This document shows positions 34,827 to 42,892 of a stretch of 64,000 nucleotides of DNA, piece after piece. Position numbers and translations under genes: made by a program. Below the pieces are notes generated by a model, which saw only the letters and a list, made by a program, of their open reading frames with translations, was not told where the DNA came from and did no database searches. How positions within the stretch are numbered: the stretch's first letter is position 1; each line of letters opens with the position of its first letter. Where the stretch lies: contig DATJAL010000052.1 of assembly GCA_035516255.1 (NCBI GenBank), forward strand, positions 281,556-345,555, written 5' to 3'. This DNA comes from Chitinivibrionales bacterium. Lineage in GTDB: Bacteria; Fibrobacterota; Chitinivibrionia; Chitinivibrionales; FEN-1185.

Positions 34827-37800
34827 CTACTTCGAAAACACCAGCCTGATGGTCTTTATAAACTTCGTCTCGCCATCGTCCGCGTCGTTCGCCTTGAACC
34901 TGCAGAAGTAAATGCCGCGGGAAAATTGGGAGGCGTCCCAGGTGAACTGGTATTCGCGGGCGGCCTCGGTGAGTTCGAGGGGCCGATCGATGAACCTGCC
35001 GATGGCGTTGTAAATGTCAAGCGTGACGTGGGAGGCTGAAGGCAGCCCGTATTTGAAAATCACGGACTTTCCCATCACCACTGCGTCAGCCAGAGAAAAA
35101 TCCTTTGGGATGGCCGGAGAAGCGGCAGCCTGCGAAGCGGGCGGGGGCCCGATCTTTCCAAGCACGGCGAGGGTGTCAAGCGGTGTGACGCAGTTGCTCT
35201 TTACAAGAAATAATGCCGAATAGACGCCGGCCTTTTTCGGAAAAAACCTGACCGTATCAAGGCAGGAATCGCCGGGAGCAAGGTCGCTGATCGCCGAAAG
35301 GGTGAACATGCTGTCCCAAATGAAGTCGCCGGTACCGAGGCGCGTCACCTGTGATACGCGCAGCGTGTCGTTGCCCGCGTTCTTAAGCAGGACCGTGCGG
35401 AACGCCGGTTTAGTTGGATCGGCAAGTTCGAACACCACGGTATCGAGGCTTTTTGTCAAACGCGGCGATAGCCCCTCGCCAAACACCCTTATCGTGTCCG
35501 GGCTTGACGCCGCGTTGCTCAGGTAAACTACCAGGCCCGAATCGGGGGCTCCTGTTTTAGGGGTGAACCGCAGCGTGTCCTGGAGGGAATTCCGCGGGGG
35601 AATCCTTATTGCTTGTAAATGCCGGGTAAACGCGGCTGAACTGAGAACCACCAAGGAGACCGCCAGGGTGTCGCTGCACCCGTTGTACAGCGTGACGATG
35701 CTGTCGCGCGAAGCACCGAGCGGGACCTTTCCGAACGATAATCGGCTCGCGCTGATGTCGAGCAGGCCCGAGTCGGGCACCCCCGAGACCGGGCCGGAAC
35801 AATCGCTTTCGTAACCGGCGCTGTCGAGCACCGAGACGCAAAAACTGTAGGTTTTCCCGTTGGTGAGTCCGCTGATGGTTGCCGTGGTGTCAATTGCCGA
35901 GCGCGTGGAATCGAACTTGGCCGCCGCGCCGGTCCCTGAGGCGGAGTAGATGAGATAGCGCATGACATCTGGCTCCGGGCTGCGGTTCCACGCCAGCGTT
36001 ATTAAGCCGTTGCCGCGTTTGGCCGCGAAGCCGGAAAGCGGCGAGGGCTTGTTGGTGAACGACCATCCGGCATTGCCCAGGCTGTCGGCCGAATTGAACG
36101 CCGCGCCTTTCTGGCGGCCCGCCAAGCAGTTTTTGAGCACCGCATACCGGGCTATGAGCGCGCCCCCCGCGTTGACCGTGCATGCCGGCGCATTCGTAAA
36201 GGTGCAATAGCGCCTGAGGCTGCCGCTCACCGAAATGGTTCTGCCCGCCTCTATCCTGAAGCCGGCCGAAGCGGCGATGGTGGAGTCGGTTCCATTGACA
36301 AGAAGGAAATCGTTCTCGGGCAGGACGGAGTTCCCCCTGAAGTCAAGAGCGCCGGCCGACTGCGTGAAGTTCCTGCACCTGACCGCCGAGGCGAGCGACA
36401 GCGTGCCCTTGCCGGAATGAACCAGGTCGGCAAGTGGCAGCGGCGCCGTGAGGGTCTGCGTGCCGCTGTCGCGCGAGAAAACGATTTTTGCGTTGTCGCG
36501 CGCGTAGTTTGAAAGTCCGAAATTTCCCTGGAACGTCCATGCGCCGTTTCCCATGTAGATGCCCCCCTTGTCGGGCCCTGAACCGAGCGCCCTGGCGTCG
36601 GCGGAATCCGCGACGGCAAGGCCGGCGCCGTTCTGGCGGAAATCGAACACGGCACTGTCGCCGCCTTTGCCCCATTCGAAGGTGCAGTACCTGACAAGGT
36701 GGGTGCCTGCCGCCGCGATGATGCGTGCGCCTCCGCCTGAGGGCAGCGCGGACAGAACAAGCCGGCCGATGGTCTGGCCGGTGCAGGAGAATATTGAAAC
36801 GGGGGAAGTCGAGCCGGCTCTCACCACCACCGGCCCTGTTCCGCAAAAAAGTCCGCTCAGTCCGGTGAACAGCGCGTTTCCGGTGATGATGAGACTGTCG
36901 CTTCCCGTTGCGAGCGTGCCCCCGATGGCGGAAAATCCGGAAAGCGCGCATTTACTCGCGCCGAAGTCAAAGGTGCCGCCGGAAATCCAAAGCTTTTTCG
37001 CCGTGCACGGCCCGGAAAGCGTCACGGTGCCGTTGCCGGACTTGATTAGGTTGGGGTGCAGGGCATTTTTCTTCGGGACAAAAATCTGGGTCCCGCCGGA
37101 GCCGGTGAACGACAGGGTGCCGTTTCCGGGAACGAGCGTGTCGCATCCGGAAAGGTCGACCGAGTCAGCGCCGACGGCAAGCGTCGAGGTGCCGAAATCG
37201 AGTCCGCCGCCGGTGATCGCCAGGTGCGAGGCGACGGTGTGCGAAAGGGCGGTTCCGAGGCGCAATACCCCGCTTTTCACCGCGAGCCTGTTGCACGAAA
37301 ATCCGTTGGCGATGACGCTGGTTCCCGCGTTCCCGCTCTGGATGATTGACGGAAACACGGCGTCGGTCTTGGGAACATAAACCTGCGCCGCTTTTCCGCC
37401 GAACTCGATGCCGCCGTCGTCCTGGCGGGGCGGTTGCGTCGAAAGCCGCGACAGGTCGGCGGTGTCGCCGGTGAACACGAGCGCGGAGCCGCCGAAACTG
37501 ATGCCGCCGCCGCTGGCGGAGAGTGCGCCGGAGACCATGGAGAACGGCGCCGCGGGGTTTTCCCCTAAATCAAGAAGTCCGGAGCGGATGGCGAGAGTGT
37601 CCACGCCCACCCGCGCGTCCTTTTGCGCGTTGATCTGGCAGCTCCCCGAACCCATCACGACGAGCTTTACAATATGGCTGTTTCCGTCGAGCCGGAGCTC
37701 CTGGCCGCCCGCGCCCGCCATCTCGAGCCTTATGCCGCCATGCACCGAGAGATTGTCGAGATAGACGCACCCCCGTGCGCGGAGGAGCGACGCGGACGAG

Positions 37801-39314
37801 GTCCCGAACTCAAGCGTGTCGTTTCCCGCAAGCGAGGACCCCTTGACAGAGTCGACAGACGCGAAAAAGCCGTTAAGGTCGAATTTCCCCCCGTAGACGA
37901 GGAGGTTCCCCGCGGCGAGGTTGCGCGACAGCAGCGTGGTCCCTCCGGCGCCGCTCTGGACGATGGCGGGGTGAACCTGTCCCGATTTCGGGATCAACGC
38001 CTGCGGCGTTATTCCGGCAAATTCAATGGCGCCGGAGCCGGGAACGAGCGTACCGGCACTTGACAAATCGAGCGTGTCTCCGTTAAACCTGAGCGTCGAT
38101 GATTCAAAATTGATCACCGCGTCGCTTGCCGTCTCCAGGTCATTCACATTGTGGATGAGCGCCTTTCCAAGGGAGAGCGTACACGCCGGGGAAACGGTCA
38201 CCGTGTCGGCGACAATCCCGGAGACTGCCGCCTGCATTTTGCCCTTGGCAACGACAAGGGAAGGGATGGAGGTATTGCTTTTGGGGATAATCGTGACAAA
38301 GGATTTTTGAGCCTCGCAGATCAGGGCACCCTTTACCTGAAGAGAATCGAGAGCGCTGAAATCCGCAAAGGCGCAAACGGTAAGGCGATGGGAGAGGGGA
38401 ATGTTCAATCCGCCATGGGACGAGAGGAGCACGTTTACCGTGATGCTGGCCGAGTCGACCATGGCCAGCATGCCGGATTTTATTTCCAGCGAGTCGATGA
38501 AAATGCCCTGGCCCGAGGCTTTCGACAAAGCGGCGCCGCCCGTTCCCGCGAGAGCAAGCAGGTGGATGGTCTGGGAGTCTGGAGAGAAAACAACCTGCTG
38601 CACGCGGCTGCCGGCAAGTACCAACGCGCCCTTTTCGCAGGAAAGCCAGCGGACTCCCGACAGGTCGGCGCCCGCGCCGGTAAGCACAAGGCTCGAAGAG
38701 CCAAGGTCGAGGCCGCCGCCCGCGGCCTGCACATTTCCAATGCGGTGCACAAGGCTGTCGCCGCACAGCAGCGCTCCTGAAACGATCCGCAGCGTGTCGG
38801 CGGTCATCCCGTTGACAAAACAGCACACCGAACCTTTCGGTCCGCACCGCACCGTTACGCCGGGGAAAAAGACGCCGGCGCCGCCGCCAAAGAATTTTTG
38901 CTGGCCGGCACCTTCAAAGGAAAGGCCGCCTCTTCCGTTTCCGGATGAAACGGATCCACCGGTGCGGAAGTCCGCGGTGTCTCCGGTTATGGCAAGGGTG
39001 TGGCCGTTGAAATCAAACTGCGCCGCATATTCCCTGCGGAAGATGATTTTCGCCACCGACGCGTCTAGGTCAAGGCCGCATGACGCAAGGATCGAGCTTT
39101 TATTGCCGAATATCACCGTATCGCCGACGGCGGGCGGTCTGCCGGCGCTCCAATTGGTGCCGTTGCTCCATACCGTATCGCCCTGCTCCGGGCTTATCCA
39201 GAAGATAGTGCCGGAAAATGACGCTGGAGCGGCAAAAACGGTGACAATCGCTGCGGTAAGCAGCGCTCTGCGCAAGGGCAAAAGCAGGAGGGCGGATTTT
39301 CTATTTGTCTGCAT
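34827..39314 (-). CDS. Giant secreted beta-helix-like surface protein with Fn3, ASH-like and sorting domains
   Basis: 1495 residues from ATG 39314 (a TTG two codons upstream is the alternative; neither has a clear ribosome-binding site). Signal peptide, then WSNGTNWSAGRPPAVGD, typical of the first rungs of autotransporter-like or G8-like beta-helices. Residues ~40-1080 consist of irregular repeats with recurring FxGxxxQxxxPK, SGxGTxxL and GGxxDxG phrases. Then a fibronectin type III domain (~1110-1205, ITLAWNRSPEPDVMRY), two ASPM/HYDIN-like units (~1210-1410, SRLSFGKVPLGASRDS), and a T9SS-like tail (~1420-1495, GIYFCRFKANDADDGETKF). Probably an adhesin or polysaccharide-binding surface protein; no enzyme motif seen. 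Confidence 0.7.
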   Translation of the reverse strand: MQTNRKSALLLLPLRRALLTAAIVTVFAAPASFSGTIFWISPEQGDTVWSNGTNWSAGRPPAVGDTVIFGNKSSILASCGLDLDASVAKIIFRREYAAQFDFNGHTLAITGDTADFRTGGSVSSGNGRGGLSFEGAGQQKFFGGGAGVFFPGVTVRCGPKGSVCCFVNGMTADTLRIVSGALLCGDSLVHRIGNVQAAGGGLDLGSSSLVLTGAGADLSGVRWLSCEKGALVLAGSRVQQVVFSPDSQTIHLLALAGTGGAALSKASGQGIFIDSLEIKSGMLAMVDSASITVNVLLSSHGGLNIPLSHRLTVCAFADFSALDSLQVKGALICEAQKSFVTIIPKSNTSIPSLVVAKGKMQAAVSGIVADTVTVSPACTLSLGKALIHNVNDLETASDAVINFESSTLRFNGDTLDLSSAGTLVPGSGAIEFAGITPQALIPKSGQVHPAIVQSGAGGTTLLSRNLAAGNLLVYGGKFDLNGFFASVDSVKGSSLAGNDTLEFGTSSASLLRARGCVYLDNLSVHGGIRLEMAGAGGQELRLDGNSHIVKLVVMGSGSCQINAQKDARVGVDTLAIRSGLLDLGENPAAPFSMVSGALSASGGGISFGGSALVFTGDTADLSRLSTQPPRQDDGGIEFGGKAAQVYVPKTDAVFPSIIQSGNAGTSVIANGFSCNRLAVKSGVLRLGTALSHTVASHLAITGGGLDFGTSTLAVGADSVDLSGCDTLVPGNGTLSFTGSGGTQIFVPKKNALHPNLIKSGNGTVTLSGPCTAKKLWISGGTFDFGASKCALSGFSAIGGTLATGSDSLIITGNALFTGLSGLFCGTGPVVVRAGSTSPVSIFSCTGQTIGRLVLSALPSGGGARIIAAAGTHLVRYCTFEWGKGGDSAVFDFRQNGAGLAVADSADARALGSGPDKGGIYMGNGAWTFQGNFGLSNYARDNAKIVFSRDSGTQTLTAPLPLADLVHSGKGTLSLASAVRCRNFTQSAGALDFRGNSVLPENDFLLVNGTDSTIAASAGFRIEAGRTISVSGSLRRYCTFTNAPACTVNAGGALIARYAVLKNCLAGRQKGAAFNSADSLGNAGWSFTNKPSPLSGFAAKRGNGLITLAWNRSPEPDVMRYLIYSASGTGAAAKFDSTRSAIDTTATISGLTNGKTYSFCVSVLDSAGYESDCSGPVSGVPDSGLLDISASRLSFGKVPLGASRDSIVTLYNGCSDTLAVSLVVLSSAAFTRHLQAIRIPPRNSLQDTLRFTPKTGAPDSGLVVYLSNAASSPDTIRVFGEGLSPRLTKSLDTVVFELADPTKPAFRTVLLKNAGNDTLRVSQVTRLGTGDFIWDSMFTLSAISDLAPGDSCLDTVRFFPKKAGVYSALFLVKSNCVTPLDTLAVLGKIGPPPASQAAASPAIPKDFSLADAVVMGKSVIFKYGLPSASHVTLDIYNAIGRFIDRPLELTEAAREYQFTWDASQFSRGIYFCRFKANDADDGETKFIKTIRLVFSK

Positions 39315-39598
39315 TATCAAATTCTATTGATCTCATGTCTTCAATGAAAACAATAAGAAAGATTAAATGACCCGGGGAGAAGAAAATGGAATTTGAAAAG
39401 AACCGGCCGGCATGTTTAAAAAAAGGAAGAAAAATTCTCCCCACCTTTTTATCAAGCATATCTTCGTTTCCATGATACGCTTAGGTGGGATCCCAATCCG
39501 CCCCCCGAATAATTAATATAAAGAAAAATGACAAAAATTGCGTTTTATTTAAAAAAAGTTGCAACCGGGTTAATCGCGTAAATTTCTCTTGATAAATG

Positions 39599-39631
39599 AA
39601 AAAAGGCATTGAAAACCCTTCAATGCCTTAT
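39599..39631 (-). terminator. Terminator of the discoidin-domain gene
   Basis: Stem aaggcattgaa / ttcaatgcctt with a short loop; read on the minus strand it is followed by a T-run, 36 nt after the stop at 39667. The surrounding 352-bp spacer 39315-39666 is otherwise AT-rich with no gene and must contain the promoter of the giant protein. Confidence 0.75.
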
Positions 39632-39666
39632 ACTGAAATAAGAATAAAGAAAAATAATTATTGGAT

Positions 39667-40482
39667 TTAGAAATATTTAATCTGGTAAATACCCTTTGAA
39701 AATTCCGCTGGCATCCTAAAGGTTTTATTATTCGCACTTGTGCCGCGGAGAAAAGTTAAAACCTTTTTTCCCTGGATTGTAAAAAGGTCGGCACCCAAAG
39801 CATGATCGGGCAGAATTATAAAACTGTGATCGCCGGGTAGATAACAGAAAATCCTTGTATTATTTATACCTGAAATTTTTTCGGCCTTGATAAGGTTTAC
39901 CGCGGATGTCGGCGCGTCGTATCCCCATGCCTGTACCTCGGCGAATGCGCACCATTTGTTCTCATTATAGACCAGGTTGGTGATGGTAAGGCTGTTGGTG
40001 ACACGGCTTGAAAAGGTGAATGGCTGGCCGATGGAGACCGAATCGGGATGGATGGCCACCGTGCTGCTGTCGGAGAACACGAGCGTGGCGTCCTTCCACC
40101 AGCTGTCGTGCGGAAAGTCATGGCGGATCCAGATGACCACTTTGTCAAGCTGAACGTCATGGCCGAAATCAACGCGCCACCACAGGCCGGCGATCATCTG
40201 CGGGCCCCATGATCCGCAGTTGGGCAGGCTGCCGTGGCACATGTTGCCCGTTCTCCCGTCAATGGCGTTGAGGGCGAGAAAGGTGGTGTCCGGAGCGCAC
40301 CCCGCGGGAGATGACGGCTCGCAGGGATATTCGCTGTTCGATGACGCGTGGGGAAAGCCGTGTCCTGCTGTCCGCACATCGTTGGGATTCAGGGCGACGT
40401 TCATATACTGTCCGAATGTTTGTACGCATAGACAAATGGTAATCCCCATTGTCAACGAAACAATTTTTTCTCCGATTTTCAT
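39667..40482 (-). CDS. Secreted F5/8 type C (discoidin/CBM32-like) domain protein
   Basis: 271 residues. Signal peptide (cleavage about TFGQ), NVALNPND start, NAIDGRTGN and WWRVDFGHDVQLDKVVIW, the classic phrases of the F5/8C galactose-binding-like fold, which in CBM32 binds galactose-type sugars. The last ~75 residues are a short sorting-like tail ending KGIYQIKYF. No catalytic domain is attached. AAGGAG precedes ATG 40482. It diverges from the CBM4/9-like gene at 40740 across a 257-bp AT-rich promoter spacer. Function as a surface lectin or a cell-substrate adhesion factor is inferred. Confidence 0.75.
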   Translation of the reverse strand: MKIGEKIVSLTMGITICLCVQTFGQYMNVALNPNDVRTAGHGFPHASSNSEYPCEPSSPAGCAPDTTFLALNAIDGRTGNMCHGSLPNCGSWGPQMIAGLWWRVDFGHDVQLDKVVIWIRHDFPHDSWWKDATLVFSDSSTVAIHPDSVSIGQPFTFSSRVTNSLTITNLVYNENKWCAFAEVQAWGYDAPTSAVNLIKAEKISGINNTRIFCYLPGDHSFIILPDHALGADLFTIQGKKVLTFLRGTSANNKTFRMPAEFSKGIYQIKYF

Positions 40483-40739
40483 TTTCAGCTCCTTAAAATA
40501 AGTACATCAATAAAATAAGCTTTTTTATTGAAAAAGCAGAAAAAATTTACGCTGTTATCTTAAAAAATGGTGTTTATGCGTTAAAATGATCAAAAAAACC
40601 GTCCCATCGATATTTTTCCGCTTTGTATAAAATAAATTTTATTTATATTTATAAACTTGCAGGCCGTAAAAATGGAGGCATGCGGCATTGCGGCATGAAT
40701 TAAAAGTCTCCAATTACTTTTTATTTATAAGGGAGGGGT

Positions 40740-41540
40740 ATGCGTAAACTTTTTCTCGTTCTGTGTGTTTCTCTTTTGACCGTCTCGGCGATCCATGCTC
40801 AAACGAACCTCGTTGCGAACGGTGATTTCTCGGCCCCGCTTGGCCCCGAATGGATCGTTGGAAACTGGGGCACGGGGTACAGCTCTTACGGGATCTCAAA
40901 CGGCGTTTTCCATTTGACGGTAACTGCAATCGGCGCGGCGGCCTGGAACGTTTTCTTCTACCATTTTGAGGACATCAAACTCACCGGCGGTGCCAATTAC
41001 ATTTATTCATTCACTTCACACGCTACCGCCGCCTGCTCCGTCTCCACCCAGGTGAAGACCGTCGGCCAGCCGCCGAATGCGGCGGTTTGGTTCTCAGATT
41101 CCGCGGTGATCATCGGCGCCACCGACTCAACTTACTCCTTTCCCTTCTCGCCCACCGCCGACGACGATTCGGGCCAGGTCAATTTCTCACTCGGGTTCGG
41201 CAATGTTCCCCTCAATCAAACGATCTACATAAAAAACGTGTCGATAACCGAGGTTTCGTCGGGTATCGTATCAGGCAAACAGGCAAAGAAATCATTTGAA
41301 TTTGTGCGCATGAACGGGAACCAGGTGACGGTCACTCTGGCCAATCCTGCAAATGCCGAAATGAAACTTTTTTCACTTCGGGGTGTCCAGATCGCAGACT
41401 ATTCTGCGGTACTGAGGTCCATGAACGCTGGTTCGCATCAGATCAATTTAGGATCGCTCCCGGTCTGCAACGGCATTTATCTGTTAAAAGTCAATAACGG
41501 CGTTCAGACCGTGTCAAAAACCGTCACGTTGACCAAGTAG
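40740..41540 (+). CDS. Secreted CBM4/9-like carbohydrate-binding protein with sorting-like domain
   Basis: 266 residues. Signal peptide (cleavage about IHAQ), then NLVANGDFSAPLGPEW, the opening of CBM4/9-type jelly rolls, with a second strand pair ending FGFGNVPLNQ-like and IYIKNVSITE. The domain ends at ~165; residues ~180-266 are the long sorting-like domain (KLFSLRGVQIADYSAVL ... TVSKTVTLTK). With no catalytic module it probably binds beta-glucan or xylan on or outside the cell. A strong GGGAGGGG box precedes ATG. Confidence 0.75.
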   Translation: MRKLFLVLCVSLLTVSAIHAQTNLVANGDFSAPLGPEWIVGNWGTGYSSYGISNGVFHLTVTAIGAAAWNVFFYHFEDIKLTGGANYIYSFTSHATAACSVSTQVKTVGQPPNAAVWFSDSAVIIGATDSTYSFPFSPTADDDSGQVNFSLGFGNVPLNQTIYIKNVSITEVSSGIVSGKQAKKSFEFVRMNGNQVTVTLANPANAEMKLFSLRGVQIADYSAVLRSMNAGSHQINLGSLPVCNGIYLLKVNNGVQTVSKTVTLTK

Positions 41541-41562
41541 CAATTGTTCGAGGGTTTAAAAA

Positions 41563-41590
41563 AAGGGGCTGATGCCCCTTTTTTATTTTT
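41563..41590 (+). terminator. Rho-independent terminator after the CBM gene
   Basis: Stem aaaggggc / gcccctttt with a tgat-type loop and a T-run, 23 nt after the stop at 41540. Confidence 0.9.
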
Positions 41591-41716
41591 TTCGCCGGCA
41601 TTGTAAAGCGCGCCGTGCGATATCTTGGCCTGAAAGCGGGCAATCATGTATTTTAATCACCCGGCAACCGTTTTTTTACATGTGCGCTATTGCATGTTCG
41701 TGCAGGGGAGGAATTT

Positions 41717-42406
41717 TTGGAGATAAAATACAGCAAGAAAAAACAGGAAATCAGAAAAGACGCGTTCCTTGATTTTGTCGGGCAGGCACGGCAGTTTATC
41801 GATGCGAAAAGCAACACCCTCCTCGCGGTGGGCATTGCCGTGTGCCTGGTGGTGGCGGGCTTCGGCGTGTATCGGTATGTGAGCAAGACAGGCGAAGTAC
41901 AAGCCAAGGACGCTTTTGGAAAAGCGATGGTCTCCTATATCAACGGGGACGACAGGAACGCAGTTGAAGGATTTAAAAATGTCGTTGACAACCACAAGAA
42001 TTCCCCGCAGGCGGTGTACAGCGCCTACATCCTGGGAAACATCATGCTGCGTCAGGAAAAAATTGACGAAGCCGTACAGTGGTTCAAATCAGCCGTCTCC
42101 GCCAGTCCGAAAACGGGGTTTGTGGGCGCGGACGCCTATGAGGGCCTGGCTGCCTGTTACGACGCGAAGGGCAACCGCGAGGAGGCGCTCGACTGCCTTA
42201 AAAAGGCCCTTGCCGATTCCCGCATACGATACCGTTTTCCGTCCCTTGCATGGAAGGCGGCCCTGGTGAGCAAGGAACTTGGCCGTGATGAGGACGCGAA
42301 ACGGTACTGCCAGCAGATTGTGGCCGACACGATTTCCCAGGCTGCGGCGTACCGCCAGAAGGCCGAAAATTTTATCGTCGAGATCGATGCTCCCCGGTCT
42401 AATTGA
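41717..42406 (+). CDS. Single-pass membrane TPR protein (YfgM/tol-pal-like)
   Basis: About 229 residues starting at TTG 41717, chosen because GGGGAGGA lies 5 nt upstream; an ATG at 41690 has no ribosome-binding site. A charged N-terminal ~30 residues (KYSKKKQEIRKDAFLDFV) precede a transmembrane helix (LLAVGIAVCLVVAGFGVY), then tetratricopeptide repeats (ALGNIMLRQEKIDEAVQWF-like, YDAKGNREEALDCLKKA). The topology is N-in with TPRs in the periplasm. It heads a three-gene group with a receiver protein and the ParA-M23 fusion, where it may act as scaffold. Confidence 0.7.
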   Translation: MEIKYSKKKQEIRKDAFLDFVGQARQFIDAKSNTLLAVGIAVCLVVAGFGVYRYVSKTGEVQAKDAFGKAMVSYINGDDRNAVEGFKNVVDNHKNSPQAVYSAYILGNIMLRQEKIDEAVQWFKSAVSASPKTGFVGADAYEGLAACYDAKGNREEALDCLKKALADSRIRYRFPSLAWKAALVSKELGRDEDAKRYCQQIVADTISQAAAYRQKAENFIVEIDAPRSN

Positions 42407-42526
42407 ACGGTCCAGCACCGCCGTTGATGCATCGCGCGCCGTGCAGGGGAGTGTATTTGATGAAAAGAGATAATGGAAATCCGAACGGGTAATTGAGCGT
42501 TTTTGCTCGAAACAGGAGGAACAGTG

Positions 42527-42880
42527 ATGGAAGTTCTTATTCTTGACGAACTGAAAAGCCGAAAAAACAAGCTGGTTGAATCCCTGGAAAAACGCCGGTA
42601 CAAGGTGGTGCAATGCGGCACGAGCAACGATCTCCTGAACGCCGTCGGCCATTCGCTTCCCGGCCTTATCCTGCTCGATTACGATACCTGGCACCGCGGT
42701 CGGTCGATCACCGGGTATTTCCAGATCGGAAAAAAAATAGAGCATGTGCCGGTGGTGTTTTACAATGCGCCTCCGAATTTTGTCGCCCTCAACGACAGAA
42801 ACCGGCACGAAAAAGACTATGCCCTGCAGAAGCCCTCGGAAGTTGATGCCATCGTAGAAGCGATATCGCACACCCTGTAA
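42527..42880 (+). CDS. Stand-alone receiver-domain protein
   Basis: 117 residues from ATG 42527, preceded by AGGAGG. Shape and motifs fit a CheY-like receiver: acidic pair at LILDE near the start, candidate phosphorylated Asp in LILLDYDTW (~residue 50), and a late Lys in ALQKPSE. The sequence is diverged from typical receivers, with only one of the two N-terminal acidic residues certain. No output domain. It lies between a TPR membrane protein and the ParA-M23 protein, with a 12-nt gap to the latter, so it likely acts on the same system. Confidence 0.7.
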   Translation: MEVLILDELKSRKNKLVESLEKRRYKVVQCGTSNDLLNAVGHSLPGLILLDYDTWHRGRSITGYFQIGKKIEHVPVVFYNAPPNFVALNDRNRHEKDYALQKPSEVDAIVEAISHTL

Positions 42881-42892
42881 CGGGGGATACGG

